From: Brachybacterium sp. SGAir0954 | GTDB lineage: Bacteria > Actinomycetota > Actinomycetes > Actinomycetales > Dermabacteraceae | DNA: 64,000 bases | Direction: 5' to 3' | NCBI RefSeq assembly: GCF_005490785.1 | Contig: NZ_CP027295.1 | Coordinates: forward strand, 2,542,001 to 2,606,000 | Shown: piece after piece, positions 31,019 to 39,589 of the stretch | Layout: every line of letters begins with the position of its first letter | How positions within the stretch are numbered: position 1 is the first letter of the stretch | Position numbers and translations under genes: made by a program | The notes under the pieces: model-generated | What the model was told of the DNA's origin: nothing | What the model saw: the letters and a program-made list of their open reading frames with translations, nothing else | Database searches by the model: none

Positions 31019-32134
31019 ATGCGCATCGGCATCCCCCGGGAGATCAAGGACAACGAGAACCGGGTGGGTCTCACGGCCGCCGGCGTCCACGAGCTCGTGG
31101 CGCGCGGCCACGAGGTGCTCGTCGAGGCCGGCGCGGGCGTCGGCGCCCGGATCACCGACGAGGAGTACGCGGCCGCCGGAGCGGTCCTCGTGACCGAGGC
31201 GGACGAGGTCTGGTCCCGCGCCGAGATGGTCGTCAAGGTCAAGGAGCCGCTGCCGGCCGAGTACCACCGCCTGCGGCGCGGGCTCGTGCTGTTCACCTAC
31301 CTGCACCTCGCCGCGGACCGCGCCCTGACCGACGCCCTGATCGACTCGGGCGCGACCGCGATCGCCTACGAGACGGTGCAGCTGCCGGACCGCTCGCTGC
31401 CGCTGCTCGCCCCGATGAGCGCGATCGCAGGCCGCCTCGCGACCCAGGTCGCCGCCTACCACCTGATGGCACCGCTCGGCGGCTCCGGCGTGCTCATGGG
31501 CGGCGTGCCCGGCACCTCCGAGGCGAAGGTGACGGTGCTGGGCGGCGGGGTCGTCGGCGAGCAGGCGGCGATGATGGCGCTGGGCCTGCACGCGCAGGTC
31601 ACCGTGATGGACGTGAACGTCCCGCGGCTCTCCCAGATCGCGACCACCCACGACGGCGGGATCCTCACCCGCTACTCGACGACCCTCGACGTCGCGGCTC
31701 AGGTCGCGGAGTCCGACGTCGTCATCGGCTCGGTGCTGATCCCCGGCAAGCGCGCCCCGAAACTCGTGACCGACGAGATGGTCGCCTCGATGAAGCCCGG
31801 CTCCGTGCTCGTCGATGTCGCGATCGACCAGGGCGGCTGCTTCGAGAACTCCCGCCCCACCACCCATGCGGACCCGACCTTCACGGTGCACGACGCGATC
31901 TACTACTGCGTCGCGAACATGCCCGGCTCGGTGCCCGTCACGGCGACGGCGGCGCTCACCAACGCGACGCTCCCCTACGTGCTGCGCCTCGCCGGCCAGG
32001 GCTGGCAGGTCGCGCTGCGCGCCGACGCCGCCCTCGCCGCGGGCCTGCACACCCACGAGGGTGTGCTCACGCACGAGGGCACCGGCGAGGCGCACGACCT
32101 CGACGTCACCGACCCCGCGACCGTCCTCGCCTGA
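31019..32134 (+). CDS. ald: Alanine dehydrogenase
   Basis: NAD-dependent interconversion of alanine and pyruvate plus ammonium. The 371-residue protein begins MRIGIPREIKDNENRVGLTAAGV, has the substrate-binding Lys in VVKVKEPLPAEYHRL, the catalytic His in FTYLHLAADR, and the NAD-binding VLGGGVVGEQAAMMALGL. I chose ATG 31019 because GAGGAG is 7 bases upstream and the family N-terminus begins there; an in-frame extension back to 30842 is basic and unconserved. It is the only plus-strand gene in the first 37 kb. No adjacent AldR-type regulator is present. It ends at a bidirectional terminator. Confidence 0.97.
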   Translation: MRIGIPREIKDNENRVGLTAAGVHELVARGHEVLVEAGAGVGARITDEEYAAAGAVLVTEADEVWSRAEMVVKVKEPLPAEYHRLRRGLVLFTYLHLAADRALTDALIDSGATAIAYETVQLPDRSLPLLAPMSAIAGRLATQVAAYHLMAPLGGSGVLMGGVPGTSEAKVTVLGGGVVGEQAAMMALGLHAQVTVMDVNVPRLSQIATTHDGGILTRYSTTLDVAAQVAESDVVIGSVLIPGKRAPKLVTDEMVASMKPGSVLVDVAIDQGGCFENSRPTTHADPTFTVHDAIYYCVANMPGSVPVTATAALTNATLPYVLRLAGQGWQVALRADAALAAGLHTHEGVLTHEGTGEAHDLDVTDPATVLA

Positions 32135-32229
32135 CCCCGTCCGGCCGGCACCCCGGCGCTGCACGAACGGCCGGACGACGCCTGCTTCCCATCCGCGGAA
32201 GCACACGTCGCTCGACCCCCGCACAGCAC

Positions 32230-32266
32230 GGACCCCCTGTCCCGCACGAGGCGGGGCAGGGGGTCC
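32230..32266. terminator. Bidirectional terminator between ald and the suf operon
   Basis: A 16-bp stem, GGACCCCCTG...CCCGC with its partner, closed by ACGAG. All pairs are Watson-Crick except one G-U. It lies between the convergent ald and sufT genes and can serve both. Confidence 0.75.
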
Positions 32267-32279
32267 GGGGCGAGGTCGA

Positions 32280-32609
32280 TCAGAGGTTGAAGCCGATCGC
32301 GCGCAGCTGCTCGCGGCCGTCCTCGGTGATCTTCTCCATGCCCCACGGGGGCATCCACACCCAGTTGATGCGGTGGGTCTCGGTGATCGGATCGAGCGCC
32401 GCGAAGGTCTGCTCCTCGAGCAGATCCGTGAGCGGGCACGCGGCCGAGGTCAGGGTCATGTCGATCACGGCGTTGCCGTCCTCGACGGTGACCCCGTAGA
32501 CGAGGCCCAGGTCGACGACGTTGATGCCGAGCTCGGGATCGATGACGTCCTTGAGCGCCTCGGTCACCTGCTCGACGGTCACGGTCGCCGTCGGGAGCTG
32601 GTCGGTCAT
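32280..32609 (-). CDS. sufT: SufT-type Fe-S assembly factor (MIP18/DUF59)
   Basis: Auxiliary factor in Fe-S cluster maturation. The 109-residue protein has the DUF59 signature DPELGINVVDLGLVYGV, the conserved Cys in TSAACPLTDLLEEQ, and a C-terminal MPPWGMEKITEDGREQLRAIGFN that marks the SufT-like group. It is the last gene of the suf operon, 28 bases after sufC, and ends 14 bases before a strong terminator. Mycobacteria carry the equivalent gene at the end of their suf operon, after sufS-sufU, which are missing here. Confidence 0.9.
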   Translation of the reverse strand: MTDQLPTATVTVEQVTEALKDVIDPELGINVVDLGLVYGVTVEDGNAVIDMTLTSAACPLTDLLEEQTFAALDPITETHRINWVWMPPWGMEKITEDGREQLRAIGFNL

Positions 32610-32637
32610 GGTGTCCTCCTGGTGAGGGGCGGGAGGG

Positions 32638-33396
32638 TCAGTTCGCGGCCGCGAGGAAGCGGTCGTAGCCCTCGTTCTCGAGGCGCTCGGCGAGCTCCGG
32701 GCCGCCCTGCTCGGCGATCCGGCCGTTGACGAAGACGTGCACGAAGTCGGGCTTCACGTAGTTGAGGATGCGCGTGTAGTGCGTGATGAGCATGATGCCC
32801 ACCTCGGTGTTCTCCTTGGCGCGGTTCACGCCCTCGGAGACGATGCGCAGGGCGTCGACGTCGAGGCCGGAGTCGGTCTCGTCGAGGATCGCGATGGAGG
32901 GCTTGAGCAGCTGCATCTGCAGGATCTCGTGGCGCTTCTTCTCGCCGCCGGAGAAGCCCTCGTTGACGTTGCGCTCGGCGAAGACGGGGTCCATGCGGAG
33001 GTCGTCCATGGCGCCCTTGACGTCCTTGACCCAGGTGCGCAGCGAGGGGGCCTCGCCGTCCACCGCGGTCTTGGCGGTGCGCAGGAAGTTCGAGACGGTG
33101 ACGCCGGGGACCTCGACGGGGTACTGCATCGCGAGGAACACGCCGGCGCGGGCGCGCTCGTCGACGCTCATCTCGAGGACGTCCTCGCCGTCCAGGGTCA
33201 CCGAGCCCTCGGTGATCTGGTACTTGGGGTGGCCGGCCAGCGCGTAGGCGAGGGTCGACTTGCCCGAGCCGTTGGGGCCCATGATCGCGTGCGTCTCGCC
33301 GCCGCGGATGGTGAGGTCGACGCCCTTGAGGATCTCCTTGGTCCCCTCGGGGGTGTCGACGGTGGCGTGGAGGTTCGTGATCTCCAGGACAGACAT
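32638..33396 (-). CDS. sufC: Fe-S cluster assembly ATPase SufC
   Basis: ATPase of the SufBC2D scaffold. The 252-residue protein has IMGPNGSGKSTLAYAL, the Q-loop segment FLAMQYPVEVPGV, GFSGGEKKRHEILQM and ILDETDSGLDVDAL, the SufC-specific variants of the ABC motifs. ATG 33396 has AAGGAG 8 bases upstream. It follows the Rieske gene with a 47-base gap, the widest in the operon, with its own good ribosome site. Confidence 0.96.
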   Translation of the reverse strand: MSVLEITNLHATVDTPEGTKEILKGVDLTIRGGETHAIMGPNGSGKSTLAYALAGHPKYQITEGSVTLDGEDVLEMSVDERARAGVFLAMQYPVEVPGVTVSNFLRTAKTAVDGEAPSLRTWVKDVKGAMDDLRMDPVFAERNVNEGFSGGEKKRHEILQMQLLKPSIAILDETDSGLDVDALRIVSEGVNRAKENTEVGIMLITHYTRILNYVKPDFVHVFVNGRIAEQGGPELAERLENEGYDRFLAAAN

Positions 33397-33443
33397 GGTG
33401 GGTTTCTCCTTGACCGGTATCCCTCGCGGGACGGTGGAAGTGT

Positions 33444-33794
33444 TCAGGGGTGGGAGGCGTCGCCGGCGAGATCGACGTGGATCGTCCCGGCGGCCTCGTC
33501 GATCCGCACGGGCAGCACCCGGACGGGGCGGACGGCGGGGAGCTGGAGCGGGCGGCCGGTGTTCAGATCGAACTGGCTCCCGTGCTTCCAGCACTCGATG
33601 GTGCAACCCTCGACGTCGCCGTCGCTCAGCGCGATCTCGTCGTGCGAGCAGCGGTCCTCGAGGGCGTGGACGCCTCCGGCCTCGTCGCGCACGAGGGCGA
33701 TCTCGAGCCCTCCTGCGACGACGTCGAGCGCGGTGCCCGGCGCGAGGTCCTCGAGCCGGGCGACCTGCACGAAGCGGTCGGAGACGTCCTGCAT
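33444..33794 (-). CDS. Rieske 2Fe-2S ferredoxin-like protein in the suf operon
   Basis: Small non-heme-oxygenase-ferredoxin-type protein. The 116-residue protein has the Rieske ligands Cys49/His51 (CSH) and Cys68/His71 (CWKH) with the usual spacing, and GSQFDLNTGRPLQLPA after the second loop. Its ATG shares one base with the sufD stop (TGATG). There is no oxygenase or ferredoxin reductase nearby, so it is more likely an electron donor or cluster carrier for Suf than a dioxygenase subunit; that is inference from position. The same arrangement is known in other Micrococcales. Confidence 0.9.
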   Translation of the reverse strand: MQDVSDRFVQVARLEDLAPGTALDVVAGGLEIALVRDEAGGVHALEDRCSHDEIALSDGDVEGCTIECWKHGSQFDLNTGRPLQLPAVRPVRVLPVRIDEAAGTIHVDLAGDASHP

Positions 33795-35098
33795 CAGTTC
33801 ATGCTCCGGGTGAGCTCCGCCTCGATGGACTCGAAGAGGTGCTCGCGGATCTCCGGCACGTCGATCTTCTGGATGAGCTCCGCGAAGAAGCCGCGCACCA
33901 CCAGGCGGCGGGCCTCCTTCTCGGGGATGCCGCGGGCGCGGAGGTAGAACAGCTGCTCGTCGTCGAAGCGCCCGGTGGCGGCGGCGTGGCCGGCGCCCTC
34001 GATCTCGCCCGTCTCGATCTCCAGGTTGGGGACGGAGTCGGCGCGCGCGCCCTCGGTGAGCACGAGGTTGCGGTTCAGCTCGTAGGTACTGGTGCCCTCG
34101 GCCTCCTTGCGGATGAGGACGTCGCCCACCCACACGGAGCGGGCCTTCTGCCCCTGCAGCGCGCCCTTGTAGGCGACGTCGGAGGTGCAGTTCGGGGCGG
34201 CGTGGTCCACGAAGAGACGGTGCTCGAGGAACTGGTTCTCGTCCGCGAAGTAGAGCCCGGTGTTCTCGAGCTCGGCGCCGGGCGCGGAGAACTCGCCGAT
34301 CGCGTTGACGCGCACGGCGCTGCCGCCGAGCGAGACGACGATGTGCTTGAGCTTCGCGTCCCGACCGAGCTTGGCGTGGTGCGTGGAGATGTGCAGAGCG
34401 TCGTCGTCCCAGTCCTGCAGGGCGATGACGGTCATCCGCGAGTTGTCGCCGACGATCATCTCCACGTTCTGCGCGTACTGCGCGGAGCCGGTGTGGTTGA
34501 GCACGAAGGTCGCCGTGGACGACTCCTCGGTCTCGAGCACGAGGTGCCCGTTCGCGCGGCGGTCCGCCCCGCGCCCGGTGATCTCGACGCGGAAGGGCTC
34601 GGCGAGCTCCGCGTTGCGGGGCGCGACCAGGTGCAGCGCCTGCTCCGTGCGGGCGGAGGCGATCGCCGCGGTGAGGTCCTCGGGCACGAGCGCGGTGCCG
34701 CGGGGCGCCTCGCCGATCGCGAGGGTCGAGGCCTCGGGCGCGCCCTCGGGGACGGTCACCGCGTGGTCGACCGCGCCGTCCTCGGTCGCGTCGTCCTGGA
34801 ACAGTGACGTGAAGCGGCGCAGCGGGGTGAAGCGCCACTCCTCGATCTTCGAGGTCGGCACCGGGTGGTCACCGAGCTCGAAGGAGCGCGGCCGCGCCGC
34901 ACGGCTCGTGGCCGCGTGCTTCGCGGGGCCGTCGGCGGGCAGCGTGAGCCGCTCGTCCTCCAGCTGCGGGGCGACGGGCGCGAGGCCGTCGATCGTCGCA
35001 CGGGCCGCGACCGGGGCGGCGCCGGCGGCCCCGCCGACGATCTCGCCGTCCGAGCGCTCCTGGGTGGTCTCGGTGCCCTCCGTGGTGGACGTGGTCAT
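33794..35098 (-). CDS. sufD: Fe-S cluster assembly protein SufD
   Basis: Partner of SufB in the SufBC2D scaffold. The 434-residue protein has an Ala/Thr-rich N-terminus of about 70 residues, the motif SFELGDHPVPTSKIEEWRFTPLRRF typical of SufD, a central beta-helix, and the C-terminal GRFDDEQLFYLRARGIPEKEARRLVVRGFF. Both ends couple to neighbours by single-base overlaps (TGATG). A His in DHAAPNCTSDVAYKG lies at the SufB-SufD interface region. Confidence 0.95.
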   Translation of the reverse strand: MTTSTTEGTETTQERSDGEIVGGAAGAAPVAARATIDGLAPVAPQLEDERLTLPADGPAKHAATSRAARPRSFELGDHPVPTSKIEEWRFTPLRRFTSLFQDDATEDGAVDHAVTVPEGAPEASTLAIGEAPRGTALVPEDLTAAIASARTEQALHLVAPRNAELAEPFRVEITGRGADRRANGHLVLETEESSTATFVLNHTGSAQYAQNVEMIVGDNSRMTVIALQDWDDDALHISTHHAKLGRDAKLKHIVVSLGGSAVRVNAIGEFSAPGAELENTGLYFADENQFLEHRLFVDHAAPNCTSDVAYKGALQGQKARSVWVGDVLIRKEAEGTSTYELNRNLVLTEGARADSVPNLEIETGEIEGAGHAAATGRFDDEQLFYLRARGIPEKEARRLVVRGFFAELIQKIDVPEIREHLFESIEAELTRSMN

Positions 35099-36525
35099 CA
35101 ACCGACTGCTCCTTCCATCTGCAGCTCGATCAGGCGGTTCAGCTCGAGGGCGTACTCCATGGGGAGCTCGCGCGCGATGGGCTCGATGAAGCCGCGCACG
35201 ATCATCGCCATGGCCTCGGTCTCCTCCATGCCGCGGCTCATCAGGTAGAAGAGCTGCTCCTCGGAGACCTTCGAGACGGTCGCCTCGTGGCCCATCTGGA
35301 CGTCGTCGACGCGCACGTCGACGTAGGGGTAGGTGTCGGTACGGGAGACCGTGTCCACGAGCAGCGCGTCGCACAGCACGGTCGAGGCGGAGTGCTCCGC
35401 CCCGGGCATGACCTGCACGAGGCCGCGGTAGGAGGTCCGCCCACCGGCCCGGGAGACCGACTTCGAGACGATCGAGCTCGAGGTGTGGGGCGCCATGTGC
35501 ACCATCTTCGAGCCGGTGTCCTGGTGCTGGTTCTCGCCCGCGAAGGCGATCGACAGCGTCTCGCCGCGGGCGTGCTCGCCCATCAGCCACACGGCCGGGT
35601 ACTTCATGGTGACCTTGGAGCCGATGTTGCCGTCGACCCATTCCATGGTGCCGCCCTGCTCCACCGTGGTGCGCTTGGTGACCAGGTTGTACACGTTGTT
35701 CGACCAGTTCTGGATCGTCGTGTAGCGGACGCGGGCGTCCTTCTTCACGACGATCTCGACGACGGCGCTGTGCAGCGAGTCCGACTTGTAGATCGGTGCC
35801 GTGCAGCCCTCGACGTAGTGCACGTAGGAGCCCTCGTCGGCGATGATCAGGGTCCGCTCGAACTGACCCATGTTCTCGGTGTTGATGCGGAAGTAGGCCT
35901 GGAGCGGGATCTCGACGTGGACGCCCGGGGGGACGTACACGAAGGACCCGCCGGACCACACCGCGGTGTTCAGCGCGGAGAACTTGTTGTCACCCGAGGG
36001 GATGACGGTGCCGAAGTACTCCTCGAAGAGCTCGGGGTAGTCGCGCAGACCCGTGTCGGTGTCCACGAAGATGACGCCCTGCTCCTCGAGGTCCTCACGG
36101 ATCTGGTGATAGACGACCTCGGACTCGTACTGGGCGGCGACGCCGGCCACGAGGCGCTGCTTCTCCGCCTCGGGGATGCCGAGGCGGTCGTAGGTCTCGC
36201 GGATGTCCGCCGGGAGCTCCTCCCAGCTGGAGGCCTGGCCCTCGGTGGAGCGGACGAAGTACTTGATGGTGTCGAAGTCGATCCCGGAGAGATCGGGGCC
36301 CCAGGTGGGCATCGGCTTCTTGTCGAAGATGCCGAGGGCCTTGAGGCGACGCTCGAGCATCCACTCGGGCTCGTCCTTGCGGCGGGAGATGTCGCGGACG
36401 ACGTCCTCGTCCAGACCGCGGCGGGCGCTCGCGCCGGCCGTGTCCTCGTCGTGCCAGCCAAAGGCGTAGTTGCCGATGGAGTCGATGATCTCGTCCTGGC
36501 TTAGCTGCTCTGGTGCGCTCGTCAT
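35098..36525 (-). CDS. sufB: Fe-S cluster assembly protein SufB
   Basis: Main scaffold on which the cluster is built. The 475-residue protein has [79 protein letters not shown], and a C-terminal [31 protein letters not shown] 36525 has GGAAGGA 7 bases upstream and overlaps the sufR stop by four bases. No intein, unlike the mycobacterial SufB. Confidence 0.97.
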   Translation of the reverse strand: MTSAPEQLSQDEIIDSIGNYAFGWHDEDTAGASARRGLDEDVVRDISRRKDEPEWMLERRLKALGIFDKKPMPTWGPDLSGIDFDTIKYFVRSTEGQASSWEELPADIRETYDRLGIPEAEKQRLVAGVAAQYESEVVYHQIREDLEEQGVIFVDTDTGLRDYPELFEEYFGTVIPSGDNKFSALNTAVWSGGSFVYVPPGVHVEIPLQAYFRINTENMGQFERTLIIADEGSYVHYVEGCTAPIYKSDSLHSAVVEIVVKKDARVRYTTIQNWSNNVYNLVTKRTTVEQGGTMEWVDGNIGSKVTMKYPAVWLMGEHARGETLSIAFAGENQHQDTGSKMVHMAPHTSSSIVSKSVSRAGGRTSYRGLVQVMPGAEHSASTVLCDALLVDTVSRTDTYPYVDVRVDDVQMGHEATVSKVSEEQLFYLMSRGMEETEAMAMIVRGFIEPIARELPMEYALELNRLIELQMEGAVG

Positions 36526-37331
36526 GGTGTCCTTCCCTCGGTGAGCGGAATGTGGGTCGTGCACACGTGGGCGCCCTGGGCGAGGGTCGCCAGGCGCTGG
36601 ACGGGTGCTCCGATGATGCGCGCGATGATGCGGGTCTCGGCCTCGCACAGCTCCGGATGGTCCGCGGCCACGTCGAGGACGGGGCAGTGACCATGGCAGA
36701 GCTGCGCCGTGACGAGCGTACGCGTCCCCGTGCCGGATCGCGCACCGGCGGCGGGGAGGGGGACGTTCAGGGGGCGCACGGTCGTGGCGTAGCCGCGCTC
36801 GGTGAGGAGCTCGGCCAGGAGCTCGAGCTTGCGGGCGAGGGAGACGTGCTCCCCTGCCGCCTCGCGCTCGGCGGTGCGGCGGGCGACCTCGCGCTCCCAG
36901 TCCTCCACGCGGCGGTCCGCGAGGCGGGCCACCGCCTCGTCGCCGCCCAGGGCGGAGATCTCCTGGAGGGCGAGGACGGCGAGCTCGTCGTAGCCGCCCG
37001 GGAGGGCCTCGTGCGCGGACTGCGAGAGCACGAAGGCCTTGCTGGGCCGGCCGCGGCCGCGGTGGGCCACGATGATCTCGTGCTCGGCGATGACGCCGTC
37101 GGCCTCGAGGGCCGCGAGGTGCCGCCGGACGGCGGCGCTCGTGAGCCCGAACCGCTCGGCGAGCTGCCGGGCGGTGATGGGTCCGTGGGCGGAGATCGTC
37201 TCGATGAGCCGCTCGCGGGTGTCGCGGTGCTCGGCGCCCCGAGCGGGTTCGCCGGGGATGTCGCCGGGAGCTCCTGCGGCGGGCGGGGCTCCGGTGCCCG
37301 TGCTGTCGACGGTGCCGGCGCTCGTGCTCAT
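36522..37331 (-). CDS. sufR: SufR-type Fe-S sensing repressor
   Basis: Predicted repressor of the suf operon that loses activity when its cluster is lost. The 269-residue protein has a winged HTH (about 40-100, [30 protein letters not shown]) and C-terminal cysteines at 212, 216, 229 and 257 (LCHGHC, ELCE, HVCTTH) that would hold a 4Fe-4S cluster. A flexible 30-residue Ala/Gly/Pro lead precedes the HTH. ATG 37331 has AAGGAGG 8 bases upstream. As first gene of its operon, it would control itself through the inverted repeat at 37439-37461. Confidence 0.92.
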   Translation of the reverse strand: MSTSAGTVDSTGTGAPPAAGAPGDIPGEPARGAEHRDTRERLIETISAHGPITARQLAERFGLTSAAVRRHLAALEADGVIAEHEIIVAHRGRGRPSKAFVLSQSAHEALPGGYDELAVLALQEISALGGDEAVARLADRRVEDWEREVARRTAEREAAGEHVSLARKLELLAELLTERGYATTVRPLNVPLPAAGARSGTGTRTLVTAQLCHGHCPVLDVAADHPELCEAETRIIARIIGAPVQRLATLAQGAHVCTTHIPLTEGRTP

Positions 37332-37433
37332 GCGCCCCTCCTTCCGGTGCGTTCGGGTCCCGTGACGACGGGCCTCGCGATGACGGGGACGCGCGGTCGG
37401 TGCCGCAGGTCCCGGGACCATCATCGGTCCAAG

Positions 37434-37464
37434 ATTTTACAATGTCCAGCTTGCATATTGTCGA
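37434..37464 (-). promoter_or_regulatory. Candidate suf operon promoter
   Basis: TCGACA (37459-37464) resembles a -35 and TAAAAT (37434-37439) a -10, 19 bases apart; TGTAAA (37437-37442) would give 16. It is the most AT-rich spot between sufR and the divergent gene. The start would fall near 37427, giving a leader of roughly 95 bases to the sufR ATG. Confidence 0.5.
37439..37461. promoter_or_regulatory. Candidate SufR operator (imperfect inverted repeat)
   Basis: Arms ACAAT and ATTGT, with further matching T, C and A positions inside (8 of 11 half-site positions pair), span the spacer between the -35 and -10 of the sufR promoter. Bound protein would block RNA polymerase. It differs from the mycobacterial SufR site ACACT-N5-TGTGA as I recall it, so the assignment rests on position and symmetry. 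Confidence 0.45.
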
Positions 37465-37510
37465 CCCCGGACCACCCCATGAGAAGCGTCACCTGCGGGA
37501 CGATCGAGGG

Positions 37511-37551
37511 GGTCGATACCCTCGACCGATCGTACGGTTTTCAACTATTCT
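37511..37551 (+). promoter_or_regulatory. Candidate promoter with inverted repeat for the hydroquinone-reductase-like gene
   Basis: GGTCGA-TACCC-TCGACC (37511-37527) is a perfect 6-bp inverted repeat. Its right arm TCGACC can act as a -35, 18 bases before TATTCT (37546-37551), which has TANNNT form. A regulator binding the repeat would cover the -35. CGATC and GATCG flank the repeat. Confidence 0.4.
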
Positions 37552-37590
37552 GGCCGGGTCCAAGCGATGACCCTGCACCGAGGAGACCTC

Positions 37591-38643
37591 ATGAGCACGT
37601 CCGACGCGAACGACCAGACGGGCAGCTACGTCCACGCCGGGAAGCCCTTCGACCGCGACATGACCTACATCCCCGACCGCATCACCGTCGATGCGCGCGA
37701 CGGCTGGCCCGTCGAGGCCGGCCGCTACCGCCTCGCCGTCTCCCGGGCCTGCCCCTGGGCGAACCGCACGATCATCTCGCGCCGCCTGCTGGGCCTCGAG
37801 GACGCGATCTCCCTCGCGATCGCCGGCCCCACCCATGACAAGCGCTCGTGGACCTTCGACCTCGACGAGGGCGGGGTGGACCCGGTACTCGGCTACGAGC
37901 GGCTCCAGCAGGCCTACTTCGCCCGCTATCCCGACTACCCGCGCGGCATCACCGTCCCGGCCATGGTCGACGTCCCCACCCGCGCCGTCGTCACCAACGA
38001 CTTCCAGCAGATCACCCTCGACCTGGCGACCCAGTGGACCGCGCTCCAGCGCGAGGGCGCCCCGGACCTCTACCCCGAGGAGCGGCGCGGCGAGATCGAC
38101 GAGCTGAACCGCTGGATGCTGCACCGCGTCAACAACGGCGTCTACAAGGTCGGCTTCGCCGGCACGCAGTCGGACTACGAGCGCGAGTACCGGGAGCTCT
38201 GGGCGGCGCTCGACGAGCTCGAGGACCGCCTCTCCCGCAGCCGCTACCTCATGGGCCCCGCGATCACCGAGGCGGATGTGCGCCTCTTCCCGACCCTCGT
38301 GCGCTTCGACCTCGTCTACTACTCCCACTTCAAGGCCAACCGGCAGCCGCTGTTCACGATGCCGAACCTCTGGAACTACACGAAGGACCTCTTCCAGACC
38401 CCGGGCTTCGGCGACACGATCGACGTCGAGCACATCAAGGAGCACTACTACGCGGTCCAGACGGACATCAACCCCACCCGCGTGGTGCCGCTCGGCCCGG
38501 ACCCGGCGCCGCTGATCGACCCCCACGACCGCGACCGTTTCCCGACCGACACCTGGGGCCCCGGCGGCACCGCCCCGCAGCCGCCGCTCGCCGCGGAGGT
38601 CGTCGATCCCGCGCACACGCCGCTGGTCGTCCGGGGGCGCTGA
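37591..38643 (+). CDS. Glutathionyl-hydroquinone reductase-like (Xi-class GST) enzyme
   Basis: Predicted to reduce thiol-conjugated hydroquinones. The 350-residue protein has catalytic Cys54 in SRACPWANRTII (the CPWA motif of the Xi class, in place of the Tyr/Ser of other GSTs), a thioredoxin-like N-domain and a helical C-domain with RWMLHRVNNGVYKVGFAGTQ and PAITEADVRLFPTLVRFD. ATG 37591 has GAGGAG 6 bases upstream; an ATG at 37567 lacks one. Actinobacteria of this group usually use mycothiol instead of glutathione, so the true thiol partner is uncertain. It is divergent from sufR. Confidence 0.9.
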   Translation: MSTSDANDQTGSYVHAGKPFDRDMTYIPDRITVDARDGWPVEAGRYRLAVSRACPWANRTIISRRLLGLEDAISLAIAGPTHDKRSWTFDLDEGGVDPVLGYERLQQAYFARYPDYPRGITVPAMVDVPTRAVVTNDFQQITLDLATQWTALQREGAPDLYPEERRGEIDELNRWMLHRVNNGVYKVGFAGTQSDYEREYRELWAALDELEDRLSRSRYLMGPAITEADVRLFPTLVRFDLVYYSHFKANRQPLFTMPNLWNYTKDLFQTPGFGDTIDVEHIKEHYYAVQTDINPTRVVPLGPDPAPLIDPHDRDRFPTDTWGPGGTAPQPPLAAEVVDPAHTPLVVRGR

Positions 38644-38701
38644 GCGACGCCCGGGACGTCGAGGCGGCTACCGGGGACGGGGGCCTAGCATGGGCGCCGC
38701 C

Positions 38702-39589
38702 ATGGAAGACCACTCCCCCGCCCTCGTCGCCGAGTCCCTCGCCGTCTCCTTCGGCGAGGTCCGCGCCCTCGACGGCCTCCAGCTCACCGCGCGGCGCGGC
38801 GCCGTCACCGCCCTGCTGGGCCCCAACGGCGCCGGCAAGACCACCGCGATCTCCTGCGCTACCGGACTGCTCCGCCCCGGCGGCGGGAGCGTCCGCGTGC
38901 TCGGCGCGGACCCCTGGCGCGCCTCCCCGGAGCACCGCGCCCGGGTCGGGGTCATGATCCAGGACGGCGGCCTCACTTCCGGGGCGACGGCCCTGCAGCT
39001 GCTGCGCTACGGCGCCGCGATGCACGCCCACCCGCTCGACGTCGACGAGATCGCCGAGTACCTCGGCATCACCGGGCCCGACGGGTTCGCCCGCACCCTC
39101 GTGCGGCGGCTCTCGGGCGGCCAGCGCCAGCGCCTCGGCCTCGCGCTCGCGATCATCGGCCGCCCCGAGCTGGTCTTCCTCGACGAGCCCACCGCCGGCA
39201 TGGACCCGGCGATCCGGCGGCGCGTGCGCACCCTCGTGCGCGGCCTCGCGCGCAAGGGCACGGCGGTCGTGCTCACCACGCACCTCATGGAGGACGTGGT
39301 GGGCCTGGCCGACGAGGTCCACGTGATCGCCCGGGGACGCACCGTCGCCTCCGGCACCGTCGAGGAGGTCATCGCCTCGCACCGGGACCGTGCGGGCGCG
39401 CAGTCCCTCAGCGCCCGCATCGACGCGGTCGACCCGGCCCGACGGGACGCCCTCGAGGACGACCTCCGCGCCGCGGCCGAGCGTCACGGCGCCCGGCTGC
39501 GGATCACGGCGGGCGGGGCGGCCGATCTCGAGGCCGTGCTGCTGGACCTCATGGCGCAGGCCGAGCCCGAGCAGGAGACCACCCGATGA
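38702..39589 (+). CDS. ABC-2 type exporter, ATP-binding protein
   Basis: Energises the permease encoded next. The 295-residue protein has GPNGAGKTTAISC, RLSGGQRQRLGLALAI and VFLDEPTAGMDPA, with the H-loop at LTTHLMEDV, then a roughly 80-residue C-terminal extension typical of DrrA-like exporters. TAGCAT at 38686-38691 is followed 10 bases later by this ATG; an ATG inside that box at 38690 would add four residues. No clear ribosome site exists for either, so the start is uncertain by 12 bases. Substrate unknown; the next gene pair (heme A synthase) might hint at a respiratory link, but this is speculation. Confidence 0.88.
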   Translation: MEDHSPALVAESLAVSFGEVRALDGLQLTARRGAVTALLGPNGAGKTTAISCATGLLRPGGGSVRVLGADPWRASPEHRARVGVMIQDGGLTSGATALQLLRYGAAMHAHPLDVDEIAEYLGITGPDGFARTLVRRLSGGQRQRLGLALAIIGRPELVFLDEPTAGMDPAIRRRVRTLVRGLARKGTAVVLTTHLMEDVVGLADEVHVIARGRTVASGTVEEVIASHRDRAGAQSLSARIDAVDPARRDALEDDLRAAAERHGARLRITAGGAADLEAVLLDLMAQAEPEQETTR

